Below the pieces are notes generated by a model. It saw only the letters and a list, made by a program, of their open reading frames with translations. It had not been told where the DNA came from and searched no databases. Positions 22,710-33,571 of a DNA stretch of 64,000 bases are shown here, one piece after another (position 1 is the stretch's first letter; every line of letters begins with the position of its first letter). This stretch comes from Reticulascus tulasneorum (Eukaryota > Ascomycota > Sordariomycetes > Glomerellales > Reticulascaceae), in the NCBI GenBank assembly GCA_001557505.1, contig LSAX01000004.1, forward strand, positions 3,720,001-3,784,000, written 5' to 3'. Made by a program: the position numbers and the translations under genes.

Positions 22710-24822
22710 ATGGCGTCAGAAAAGACCGAAGCAGTCGTCGAAGCAAGGGCACTGGATGATCATTCCGACACAAGTGCAACCAACCCGTCAGCAGAGCCCA
22801 TTGCGGAGAAGCCCGAGAGGGGAATACTCATCAAGCTTTTTGACAATTGGTATTATTCCTGGGAGGTAATTGGACTCGTCTTCTCGGCACTAGCTATCGC
22901 TGGCATCGCCGTTGTTGCTTGGTATTTCGATGAAAGACGTGCGCCACTCTGGTCCTACGGTGTCGCCATCGAAGCCAAAACTTTTCGTGTGCGATTCACA
23001 CTCAACTCGGTCTTGGCAATTCTCTCCGTATTTGGCAGCACCTGCACTCTGATTCCCGTGACCAAGGGACTTGGTCAACTGAAGTATCTATGGTTCATCA
23101 ACAAGGATCGAACGCTTGCCGACCTCGAAACTTTCGATTCTGCCTCTCGAGGGACGCTCGGTAGTCTCAGGCTTTTATGGAGGCTCCGATTTAAGTAAGC
23201 TACTATCCCAATTCCCTTCTGTGATATGTGCTAACCGGAGTAGGCATTTTGCTGTGCTGGGAGCTCTGGCTTCACTGCTGGTGCTCGCCTATGGACCCTT
23301 TGTGCAAGCCATTGTCCTCATTTTCATCAAATACGTGCCGGACGAGAATTTCGACGCAATGATATCGGTCGCAACTAACTACACATACGGAAGTGCATCA
23401 GCCAATGGCGTTGATATTGGTTCGTCTGTCAAGCAGTCTCGGCCACGGAGTATATATTAATCAAGAAGTGTAGCAATGGACCGAGCCATGAGCTTCAACA
23501 TTGAAGCGGGGCTAACGGATGCAAACATTGACTGGATGACTCCGATGAACTTCTGCATGAGCGGAACCTGCAGCTGGGAGGAATTCGACACCCTAGGCAT
23601 ATGCTCTAGGTGCGTCGACGTAACAAACCAACTGCAGAAAAACTGCGAGCCGGACGCCACACGAGACGCCCAGATGCTGGAGCCAGGTTGCGATATCTCT
23701 CTGGCCAATGGGTTCTCCCTCGGCGGCAGCAATGAGTCGAGACGCAATCTCCTGTCCGTGTCCACTGGACACTCTCCGATTGTCTTAACAAATTACACAA
23801 ACCCCCTCGCTGTCATCCATTCAATCATCGGTTATGAATTTCAAAGCGGCGCAAACATTTCTTGGTCTCCGCCCCGGGAAATGCCAGGCCCTTACACTGT
23901 TTCACAAAACTCAGTTCTATCCGCTAAAGAGTGTGTACTGGTCCCATGCAGGCAGCGGCTCCGTTTCGATATGCGGAAGATTGAGGACCCCACTGCCGAG
24001 ACTAAAGATGGCAAGCCTGTTCCCTCGTTCACCAAAGTGCAGGAGTGGGATAATTACTCGTTCTCCGAATCTGGGGACGTACTTATTCCCTTCGATATCT
24101 CGACTCTGAGCCAGGACATGTTTCCATTCTACAAGTACGACATAACGGACTTTTCTATTGTGAATAAGACATACAGTCTCATGCAGCGGTACGCAGCCGG
24201 GCTTCTAAATGGCGTTGTCACGTATGATCTACAAGCAGAATACTTTGTCCCTGTTCCTGCTGGACAGTCGAACGTAGTCAGCCAAAGGGAATCACTTACC
24301 GCCATCAACCTCATCTGGCAGAACGCCATGACGGGCCAGCAGCTCGGATGGTTCTGCGACCCCACACCACCCAATGATGGCAACGTAGCGTGTTCTATCA
24401 TCAACATGGCGCACGCCATGACCAACGCAATGAGGCAGGATTCCTGGGAGCGCGTTCAAGGCCGCGAGTGGATCCGTGGCACCACACTGCGGGGTGTGCA
24501 ATGGTGCAAGGCGGTCTGGGTGTGGCTTTGCGCACCCATTGCCGTCTGGGTATTGAGCACGGTCCTGTTCATCGGGACCATCATCAAGACGAGAAGGGCA
24601 CAGCTCAAGACCTGGCGAACGAGCCCGCTAGCGATGCTGCTGCTCAACCTAGACTCGCAGGGACTTGCTCATCTTCGCGACTGGCAGAACCTTGGCGATG
24701 ATGGGCTTCGGAATATTGCTGCAACATTGAAGTTAAGGCTTAAGATCGGGGAGAGTGGGCCAAGATTTGTGCGACCAGAGACTGATGAAGCGAGTGACCC
24801 AAGCGGAAGGGGTCAAGTCTAG
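22710..24822 (+). CDS. DUF3176 multi-pass membrane protein (copy 2)
   Basis: Three exons (22710-23194, 23244-23419 and 23474-24822) give 669 residues. The cytosolic N-terminus is followed by spans around EVIGLVFSALAIAGIAVVAW and the LNSVLAILSVFGSTCTLIPV segment. Next is the family box LGQLKYLWF and FDSASRGTLGSLRLLW, then a third span. The extracellular domain is Cys-rich (CMSGTCSWEEFDTLGICSRC), and the last span (VWLCAPIAVWVLSTVLFIG) is followed by LLLNLDSQG near the tail. The longer frame upstream of 22710 is not protein-like. It is a distant relative of the copy at 16849-18948, which lies in the opposite orientation. Function unknown; probably plasma membrane. Confidence 0.85.
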
Positions 24823-25153
24823 CTGGGTGAGAAGTTTGTGGGGGTCAAGTGTGGGGATAATGGGATCAGGGCGGTACTGCGTGGGCTGCGGAGTAAAATG
24901 GAATCTGGTATTGATGGACATCATCCTCCGACTGCCATGAAAGACGTTGGTTGCACAAACATGAAGGCATGTAGCCAATAAGTTCAGGAGAAAAATGGTG
25001 GGACTATGCTCGCCATGGGCACGGCGCCGTATTCTCGCGACGGATTGGTCAGGACTCATTGCCAACAGCTCTCTTGCTCGGTTCAGCACGTAGGTATATG
25101 GTTGGAACCAACAATAGGACGTAAGAGTTCAGCAATTGAAACCATGCCCCGCA
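24823..25153. other. Intergenic
   Basis: 3' flank of the DUF3176 gene and upstream part of the next promoter; no gene seen. Confidence 0.6.
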
Positions 25154-25159
25154 TATATA
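25154..25159 (+). promoter_or_regulatory. TATA box
   Basis: TATATA about 80 bp before the ATG at 25239, followed by a C/T-rich leader typical of fungal transcription starts. Confidence 0.6.
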
Positions 25160-25238
25160 GCGATATTGTGACCCGGCGAAATCGAGGCTCCTCACTCCTC
25201 CTTCACCATCTCCATCTACACTACCATCCTGCGACGAA

Positions 25239-25688
25239 ATGGCGACCATACCAGCTCAGCCTGACAAATTCTTTGATCAAGAGCAACTCAACGAGCTCCA
25301 TGCAGCCGTAGCAGCAGCTGGCCTACCCCCAATCACGATTAACACCCCCGAGCAGGCCAGTTTTATCAAGTCGGTGATCGCAAGTCGTTCTAAGTCTCAA
25401 AGCGACAAAGTCACCTTGCTCGAATGGCAGAAGTTCCCGGCTGAGATACGAGACCGTCTGGGAACAGAGACGGAAAGAAAGATCAACGAATACATTGGAC
25501 GAGTGCTGGACGACAAGGCGGGAGAAGACGATTGTAGAAGGGCCAGGGAAGAGGGAAGGGCGTTGCTCAGTGGAGAAGAAGAACTGGAGAATATGTACGA
25601 CAAATTGTTCTCAAATCCAAAGGCGATCCAGTTGGCTAGGGACATAAGCAATGCCGCAAGGGGGAGGACCACTCCAGGTAGTCGTTAA
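25239..25688 (+). CDS. Hypothetical small hydrophilic protein
   Basis: An intronless 149-residue protein that I do not recognise. It begins MATIPAQPDKFFDQEQLNEL and is mostly charged and helical, with no signal peptide or membrane span. The middle (LLEWQKFPAEIRDRLG) and the Glu/Arg-rich stretch after it suggest an alpha-helical cytosolic protein. Support for it being real comes from the good ATG context, an upstream TATA box with pyrimidine-rich leader, and a protein-like composition. It has no obvious link to its neighbours. Confidence 0.65.
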   Translation: MATIPAQPDKFFDQEQLNELHAAVAAAGLPPITINTPEQASFIKSVIASRSKSQSDKVTLLEWQKFPAEIRDRLGTETERKINEYIGRVLDDKAGEDDCRRAREEGRALLSGEEELENMYDKLFSNPKAIQLARDISNAARGRTTPGSR

Positions 25689-26389
25689 ACCGGCATGTGA
25701 ATCAGTTGGCCCGTAGATGTATCTGGAACAGGAGCAGCACAACCCGAGGCAGCTCTAACTAATTGTATTAACGCCGCATCTTATTTATTTGAGATAGTGC
25801 AAATGGATCCCATCATGTACGAATGGGCAGCACCCGTGAAGCTAGCTTTCTTGGTTTGTGACCGAGCAAATTAGTCGATGACATCTCGTAACCACATATC
25901 GCATCGAGCGAATTAGTTACTACAAAGTCCAACGGGCTAATCTGTAGTCCATATTTGAACCGCTAATTAAAACAAAATAGATTTTGGTGTAATGCTAAAT
26001 ATTAAAACAACCCAAAGAAAGAAAGAGAAAAAAGCGCCGAGTTTGCGCGCAGTGATCTCTGCCTTGGTGCAAGCCTATGATTTCCCACTAAAAGTTAAAT
26101 GTTGGTGCTGCTCCCCCTAAAATACCCACTGGAGAAACTTGATTTAAGGTAGGTACCTTATTTACAACACACACGCCAGGTGTCTTGCCTCAGGCATTAT
26201 AGCAAACGCACCCCCCCGCACAGACGACGCCGCAAAATCACAACCCTTTGTCTACCCTTCCCTCTCGAAGATCAAAATGGCCAAGGGAAGCTTGTCATGA
26301 TGAAAAGCGATTGCGACCAGTCGTGGCATGATCTCTGATTAGGTGAGCTGCTCATACAATTATCAAGCCTACTAAACATCGATGCGAAA
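25689..26389. other. Intergenic, A/T-rich in part
   Basis: It lies between the small hypothetical gene and the kinase-fold pseudogene. An A-rich stretch is near 25970-26035 and a short C run near 26210. No gene recognised. Confidence 0.6.
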
Positions 26390-27789
26390 ATGGCGGCCTA
26401 CGACGAGGTTGCCTTAGCAAACGCGGATGATAAATATAAGATCTAGATACGTAAGCTCATCGACGCGAGGGACGAAATTGTGGCGTATGTTGATGCTCGC
26501 TTGGATGGCAAAGGAACCGGAGAGTACCTTGGTTTCTTGAAGGGATCATTCAACCTTAGCTTCCGCATCGGATTTCGGGGCAACGCCCAGAGGCCATTAT
26601 TCGATTTGCAAAGCCTGGCCATGCATTTTCATCCTGGAGGACAGAAAAGGTCGCAAACGAAGTCCGCATTATTGAATATCTCCGCAAGCACACCACTGTT
26701 GCCCTGCCTCAGATACGTTGCTGGGGGTTAGCTGAGGAGAGTCCACAGCAGTTGGGTCCTTTTATTATTATGGACTTTATCGAAGGGACCCGACTATCGA
26801 CTTTCCTCGGGGAACCGGCTACAGATGAGTCCACGATCATGAGTCTTAACCCAGCCATTGACGAGGAAACGCTGAACGCTGTCTATGATCAACTAGCTGA
26901 TTATATACTTCAAATCTCTCGGCTTGAGTTTCCCCTTATCGGTGTCATTTCGGAGGATGCTTCGGGGGCATGGGCTGTGACTAGTCGGCCACATACGTCC
27001 GATATGAACGAGTTGGCAACCGGGACAGGATACCCAATTGACGAACTTCCCACCACGTCATTTAGTTGCGCGAGTGAGTTCTTTCAGTCGGTTGCACGTC
27101 AGCGCCTCTTCCATCTTGAGAGCCAGCGGAATCTCAGTAAAGATGAAGCCGACATTCGAAGTCGTTTCATTGCTCGTCATCGATTTAAACAGCTCATTCC
27201 AAAATACTGTATTGACAATGCCGGCCCGTTTAGGATCTTCTGTGATGACATGCAACCTGCGAATATGCTCATCGACACAAACACTCTTCGCATCACCGCT
27301 GTGCTTGATTTCGAGTTCACAAATAGCATGCCATCGCAGTTCATCTTTGACCCACCCTGGTGGTTACTATTGCGCGGGCCGGATGTGTGGCTTGACCGTA
27401 CTATCATAGATGAGTTCTTAGCACAGTACGTTCTTAGGATGGAGCAGTTCCTCCAAGCACTAAAGCGAGTGGAAGAAAGGTTGGCTGTGGCTCGAGATGA
27501 CTCGCAGAAAGGTGAGCTACGTCTTTCTGCTCGAATGCTGGATTCGTGGAAGACCGGGCGCTTCTGGTTTAACTATGCCGCAAGGACATCCTTAGATATG
27601 GAGGACATATATTGGTATGCTTTGCGTGACCAGAGAGATGCTGACGAGTTCGACTTACTCGACGAGGCAACGCAAGACCAGCTACAACCGTTCATACGCA
27701 TGAAGATGGAGCAACGGAAGACTTATGAGGAAGAGTGTGCTATTCGCTTCGCCGGGGAGTATGGGAACTCTGGGTGGCATAGTAAATAA
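26390..27789 (+). pseudogene. Aminoglycoside-phosphotransferase-fold kinase, inactivated
   Basis: The region reads as one APH-family protein with two lesions. From the ATG at 26390 the frame stops after 18 codons at a TAG (26444), where relatives would have Trp before IRKLIDARDEIVAYVDARL. After FNLSFRIGFRGNAQR the frame changes near 26591-26595; the sequence continues in the next frame as IIRFAKPGHAFSSWRTEKV, which fits loss of one base. From there to 27789 it is intact: PFIIMDFIEG, the catalytic loop FCDDMQPANMLID and the metal site VLDFEFT. The CDD form of the catalytic loop, in place of HGD, is usual in this fungal subgroup. No intron placement removes both lesions while keeping the conserved text. 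The annotation could instead be a short ORF from an internal start, but that would lack the nucleotide-binding lobe. Confidence 0.75.
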
Positions 27790-28482
27790 AATATTTGTAA
27801 TGCTCCAAGAAGTATTAGGCGTCTGAAAGACATATAGAACACGATCTATTCTAGATAACACATTGAATTCTGAACTGATCAGGCTCGTTTTCATTTGTCA
27901 ACAACTCCAATGCGGAGAAGGCAGCGAATACCCTAAAAAGAAATATCTAAAATTTTGGCGCTGGCTTCGTGGTAGTAGACGTTTAAAGGATAAGATTCTA
28001 GACAAATTCTGGTTCTTGCATGCCTACCTGAGAGTCTTCGGTGGTCGTGAAACTCATATTCCGTGTTGGGAACTTCCGTCTCCGTCTGCGGTCTCATGAT
28101 GCACTACCTAGCCTAAATAGCCAAAGGATGCAGGTTGTAGCGGCGGAGGCAGCGACATAAATCCACCTCCAAACTCAAAAGTTCAAAGAGGCACTAAAGT
28201 ACGTCTCAGGCGCAAAAGATGAGCGCATCCTTCGTATGAGTATGCCAAGCTTCCCCAGATCGCTCTCCACACCAAATGTGACCAACGATATTGGTTTAAT
28301 ATATACATTCCCAATGCTAGTGCGATGAACTGCACCAAAGTCCCGCAAAGGGTTATTGGTTATCATGGGACTCCCGCTTAAGTATGCTACGGCTCCCAAA
28401 CTAGGTATATACTGGTCTGGCCATGTCAGTCTCCCAACTTCATTTGTAGACAAAGCCAGCGTCCTTTCAACTCCCACATACA
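27790..28482. other. Intergenic
   Basis: 3' flank of the kinase pseudogene and promoter of the GH7 gene. A 106-codon minus-strand frame at 28175-28495 has no recognisable product. Confidence 0.55.
28406..28411 (+). promoter_or_regulatory. TATA box
   Basis: TATATA about 75 bp before the GH7 start codon at 28483. Confidence 0.5.
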
Positions 28483-30185
28483 ATGTACCACTCATTGAGA
28501 ATCATCGCGATCCTTTCTTTTGCGGGGGCCCAGCAAGTTGGCAAGGAACTTCGCGAAGTCCATCCCAAACTGACTTGGCGAAAATGTTCCACAACTGGGC
28601 TCTGCGATGCTATGAACGGAGAGGTCGTGATAGACTCTAACTGGCGGTGGATCCATGAAGTGAGCGGATTCAGCGACTGCTACCGAGAGAGCGAGTGGTC
28701 TCGCTCAGTCTGCAACTCCTCCGACAACTGCACCAGGTCGTGTGGCGTGGAAGGGGCGGATTATCGCTATACATACGGCGTCACGGCCAATAACGATAGC
28801 CTGGCAATGAAGTTCAAGACTTACCAAGATTTCTCCTACAGCATTGGTTCGCGATTGTATCTCATGGAATCGAAGAATAAATACCAGATGTTTACGCTCA
28901 TGAACAACGAGCTGACGTTTGATGTTGATCTATCTACCGTCGAATGCGGCATCAATAGCGCTTTGCACTTTGTGGCCATGGAGGAGGATGGCGGCATGGC
29001 TAGCAACCGTACGAATAAAGCAGGGGCTGAGTATGGCACTGGGTACTGTGATGCGCATTGTGCTCGGGATCTTAAGTTTGTTGCTGGAAAGGTACGTTCT
29101 TACTAGTTTACTCGCTACTTTTCACCAAACCCGCCAGTAGTGCAAAGAACAGCATCGTACCTCACTATGACTGCACTAACTGGTGACCAGGCAAATAGCG
29201 AAGGCTGGAAGCCATCAGCGACCGATCGTTGGGGAGGTGAAGGCCGACTTGGCGCTTGCTGTGCTGAAATTGATGTTTGGTAAGAATGCCTGTCTGCATG
29301 CGCGGTCCAGCCAGATTTGACTTCAGCAATGTTGCAGGAACTCGAACGCGCACTCGTTTTCTCTCTCAACACATCACTGTAAGAACAACGCGTACCACGT
29401 GTGCGAAGGATCAAACTGTGATAAGTCATACATGAATCCGAATGACGAGTCCACGCCACTGTGTGATCCATGGGGCTGTGACTACAACCCTTATCGGATG
29501 GGTGTCACTGATTTCTATGGAAAAGGGAAGAAAGTCGACACTGCAAGGAAGTTCACGTGGGTTTCACCGTTCACTTCAATTGATGGTACTTGTTCAGCTT
29601 ACAGCCAGATTTAGTGTTGTTACTCGGTTTGAAGAGACAAAGATAACGCAGTTCTTCATCCAAGATGGCCAGCAGATCAACATCCCACCACCAACATGGG
29701 ACGGGTTGCCAAAAGGCAGTGGCATAACACCCGAGCTCTGCAAGAAGAAAGTTCTGGCTTTCGATGAACTCGACCGTTTCTCCGAGCTGGGGGGTTGGAA
29801 TAACTTGGTGGATGTACTGAAACGTCCTATGGTTCTCACCGTATCCATCTTGTCCGATGTAGGTTATCATCAACAGACTATCCAACCAAGTTATTGAAGT
29901 TGCAGTCCTTCTAATTACTGACTACTGGGTTTCAACCTTATAGCATACCCACCACAATCTCTGGCTTGACTCTGTCTTCCCTCCTTATGATGCAGGGCTT
30001 CCAGGCACCTCTCGAGGCAACTGTGTTCCGGAGGATAATGACCCGACGTTTATTGAAAACAATTTTGCCAATGCGTACGTCATCGAGGTTCCGTTACATG
30101 TGGGTTCCAGCAGCTAACTCGATGCAGCAAGGTGGTGTGGTCCAACATCAGGTTTGGCCCCGTTGGGTCTACAGTCCAAATCTAA
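28483..30185 (+). CDS. Secreted GH7 (cellobiohydrolase-family) protein lacking the acid/base Glu
   Basis: Six exons give 449 residues: 28483-29091, 29191-29279, 29338-29556, 29615-29858, 29944-30074 and 30128-30185, all in phase. A signal peptide ([16 protein letters not shown]) leads into the GH7 start [19 protein letters not shown]. Conserved GH7 blocks follow: [37 protein letters not shown] and NLWLDSVFP, ending [18 protein letters not shown]. It has no linker or CBM1. The active-site motif E-x-D-x-x-E, normally EMDIWEAN, reads EIDVWNSN: the nucleophile Glu and the Asp are kept but the acid/base Glu is Asn. The splice site inside the Trp codon leaves no alternative reading. The substrate-site WDD before the NLWLDS block reads LSD. 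I infer weak or no hydrolysis of cellulose; a binding role is possible. Confidence 0.88.
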
Positions 30186-31797
30186 TTAGTCAAGCAATCA
30201 CGCAACCAAACCCAGTTGATCAATACATGACACGAACCTTCATAATACTAGACCTTATAGATCGTGAGTGAGTCCTCTAGACGGGATAGCAAGGCATGTG
30301 TTGTTCAGAGTATGTACATCGGAAGGATCAATCATAATATTGTCCACTATGGTTTTTTTGTGGTTATCATTTCGGTGTAAAATGCTTCAAAATTGGACCA
30401 TTCGGGAGCGGAAAGCTGTGTTAACCACCCAGCAATTCTTTGATTAAGTGCTAGGATTATCTACGCCAAGGTCGAGCCGAGCAGCTTTTTGCTGTGATTG
30501 CGCGTGCGTGCATACGGGGGGCATCAGGCGACAAGAGAGAAGGTGCAGGACGATTCCTAAAACCTGTGAAATTCAATCTGGAACAGGTCATCGTACCTCT
30601 AAGTGTATTGAGAACATACTCTCTCCGGTATTTCTGACCGTAGACGGACCACTATGCTGCTATTAATCCAAATATGTGTTATTTATTCATACACGTCGGG
30701 TGCTCTCTGCGTCGAAATACACGTAACTTATTCACAGAGAAAGTTTCAATGGCTCCTGCAATTTCTCCTTAACTTTTCAATCCATCGTTTTGACATTCGA
30801 CATAGAGTCGCAATGCCCAGCAAAGATGCAACATTCTCACGGTAGAAGACTGGACCGGGTGAGCTTTCTGATTTCAGAGCAAGGGTATCCAAGTCAGAAT
30901 GGGACTTTCGCAAATGTGTAAGTGTTTATTCAGCGATGCTGGGAGATCTGCACCAATTACGGTAGTAGAGGTAGGTTTGGGGTATAGTGGGCCGAGCCCT
31001 GTTGCTTCGGCCGCTGCTCTATTAATTACCCCCTGCACCACGCTAAGATTTGGATGCATAGTACCAAGATACATACCAGAAGCCCCAGATGTTGTAGGAA
31101 TGTCCATTTCTTGTTGGAATTTTGTCTGCATCCCTAAATTCCACCTGAACTTAGGATCACATGCTGTGTACCAAGGGGCTTGTAGGTACTTGTCCCACTT
31201 GTACATGTAGCGGCTTTGACTGCAACCGTAATACTAAATGATGGTGAAGGAGCAGGATTGCAGGTCTGACAGTGGGGCTAGGGAACGAACAGGTTCACCC
31301 CTTGACCGAGCATCCCGTGGATTATCGTTACAGCGACTTATTCGCCTGGCAAGTATTCCTGCTCTGACCCATGAGTCTCGGTCTCAGTAAGCTTACACAG
31401 CGATCGGCAGATGTCATCAACAAGCAGGTTGCACTGCAAGATTGTTCGATCTTCCCCGTTAGCACACATTGCGGCGGCTCATGCTACCATGGCACGCCCG
31501 AGTTACTCCTCTCGCGCTGCGACCTTCCTTTTTCTCACCCCAGCCCACCAAAGACGACTTCACTGTTGTTGAAGAACTATCGGTGAACCTGGATTAAGAG
31601 ATGCATCCGACTACCGATCGATTTGTGTGATTGATGTCCCCGCTTTAACTAGTAGACAGATGTGCAGTTAAGATAGTGCAATTCCAGCAACCCCTGCCTG
31701 GGGCACTTCACTTGATGGATGGCAGTTGCATCATTCCACATCAGCCCGCGCGGGGGAACTATGCATATCCACCAAAGCTTGGCTTCGGCTTCGGCCA
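30186..31797. other. Intergenic, no gene recognised
   Basis: About 1.6 kb. Overlapping open frames of 103 and 110 codons at 30874-31210 on both strands contain no family motif, and only one strand could be coding. I cannot support either. Confidence 0.5.
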
Positions 31798-31803
31798 TAT
31801 AAA
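31798..31803 (+). promoter_or_regulatory. TATA box
   Basis: TATAAA 90 bp before the ATG at 31893, in a typical core-promoter position for a secreted-enzyme gene. Confidence 0.6.
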
Positions 31804-31892
31804 CCTGCCCTTTTTTCGTTTTACGACAGGATGTTGCTCTCCGCTGCGTCGATACTCAGTGTAAGATTCACTACTGCGTGCCAGAACTCAAT

Positions 31893-33286
31893 ATGCGTTC
31901 CTTCAGTCTAATCTGCACAGTCGCCTGTGCCATCATTGGAACCTGTAAGTACCATGAGCTTCAGTGCTGAGGGAATACGTAGAGCTAAACACAGTCTAGC
32001 GTACGGGCAATCCGGTGCGATACCAAGCGCCTGTCCAGGTGTACCTGCCGCTTTGTATGATTACAGGCTTGCTACAGGTTGGGCTGCGGTCAAAGTCGCT
32101 GGAGGCTTAACAAGACCCCGTGCTGTGATTATAGACTCAGTAGGGCGCCTTCTCTTACTGGAGAGCAACAAGGGTATCACGCAGCACACTGTTGGCGAGA
32201 GCGGATGTGTCGAATCCAGTAGAACACTATTGGCGCAAACAAGCCTCAATCATGGCATTTATTTCAGTCCTGATGGCCTCAAGCTTTATGCAAGCTCTGC
32301 GACGACAGTTTGGAGCTGGAGTTATGACCCGGTAACCGGAAATCTTGGTAGTTCGAGCCTCGTCCTAGTGACTGGCATGAGGACAAGTGGACATGTCACA
32401 CGGACGTTGGCGATCCCGCCAAATAACCCTAACTTGCTTATCGTCTCCCATGGTTCGGATGGGAACTTTGACTATCCTTCCGTGAACCCGAATACCGCCC
32501 GCGCAATCGTCAAGGTGTTTGACATTTCCAAAGTACCACGTGGAGGATATAATTACATTACCGGAGGATACAATATGGGCTACGGGCTTAGAAATGAGGT
32601 GACTCTGTCATTCGACGGAAACAACCAGTTTGTGCTTCATTTTCCTATAATTCTCTGAAGAGCCAACTGACGATAAAAGTCTTTGGGGGGTAGAAAACAG
32701 CGGCGACAACTTTGGCCGCACGGTTAACGGAACCACCATGGACATTCATAACGGCAACCCAGCCGAGGAGCTAAACTACCTCGGCGACCCTGCAGTCCCC
32801 AACGACAAGTGGTATGGGTATCCCACTTGCTACACAGTCTGGGACCCCGAACTTATCACAGACAAAGACTTCCTGATCGGTGATCAGTTCGTCGTGGCAC
32901 CGAATAGCACGTTCCATGATGAATCATGCGCCCAGAAGTCTGTGCCACCTAGGCTTAGTTTCCAGGCACACTCGGCTCCGCTGGGAAGCGTATTTGATCC
33001 TACTTTTGAGAACCTATATATTTCGCTGCACGGGAGCTGGAATCGCTCGCCACCAACAGGCTATAAGCTTGTGGGTGTGCCGTTTACAGTGGGACCTGTC
33101 GGGTACGAGCCTGTAGCGGAGGCGAGTAATGGAACTGGTTATGAGGATATCCTATTCCCTGTTGACGAGGCAACGTGTTCTTCGAGTACGTGCATTAGAC
33201 CTGTTGGGCTTACTTTTGATAGTGCGGGAAGGCTGTATATGACAAGTGATACGTCAGGGGAGCTGTTCCTTCTTGCTAAGGTCTGA
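31893..33286 (+). CDS. Secreted AA12-like quinoprotein (sorbosone/pyranose dehydrogenase-like)
   Basis: Three exons. The first, from 31893, encodes a signal peptide (MRSFSLICTVACAIIGT). The second ends at 32627 and the third is 32680-33286. The first intron is ambiguous: GTAAGT at 31945 with a 40-nt intron, or GTACCA at 31949 with a 46-nt intron, both reaching the frame LAYGQSGAIPSACPG. The mature protein is a six-bladed propeller of about 400 residues: GLTRPRAVIIDSVGRLLLLE, then GIYFSPDGLKLYASS, LWGVENSGDNFGR, GDQFV, and RPVGLTFDSAGRLYMTSD at the end. This order matches fungal PQQ-dependent AA12 proteins, which oxidise sugars outside the cell, and the L-sorbosone dehydrogenase group. PQQ binding cannot be proven by eye. 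No CBM or cytochrome domain is attached. Confidence 0.8.
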
Positions 33287-33571
33287 TTTAAAGACGGAGT
33301 TAACGTCTTATTCTTCTCGGTCCTTATTTTGGGATTCAAAATTCATTACTTTAAATTAATGTAACAGTACGATCAATATTCTGCTAGTTTAAAATCAGAT
33401 TCAACCAACAGTGCCTTCTTGTGACGTATGCAATGGGACATCAGCATTATTTGCCATGAATCATGATCGCAGGCATCGAGCAAGATTCTTTGGGGACTGT
33501 TGAAAATATAAGCAATAATATGTGAGCTATCAGACTGGATCAGGACTTGTTTCGCTCGATTTATGGTAGTG

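Noticed and set aside
30874..31210. Overlapping frames of 110 and 103 codons on opposite strands
   Set aside because: No motif, promoter or splice evidence favours either; left as intergenic.
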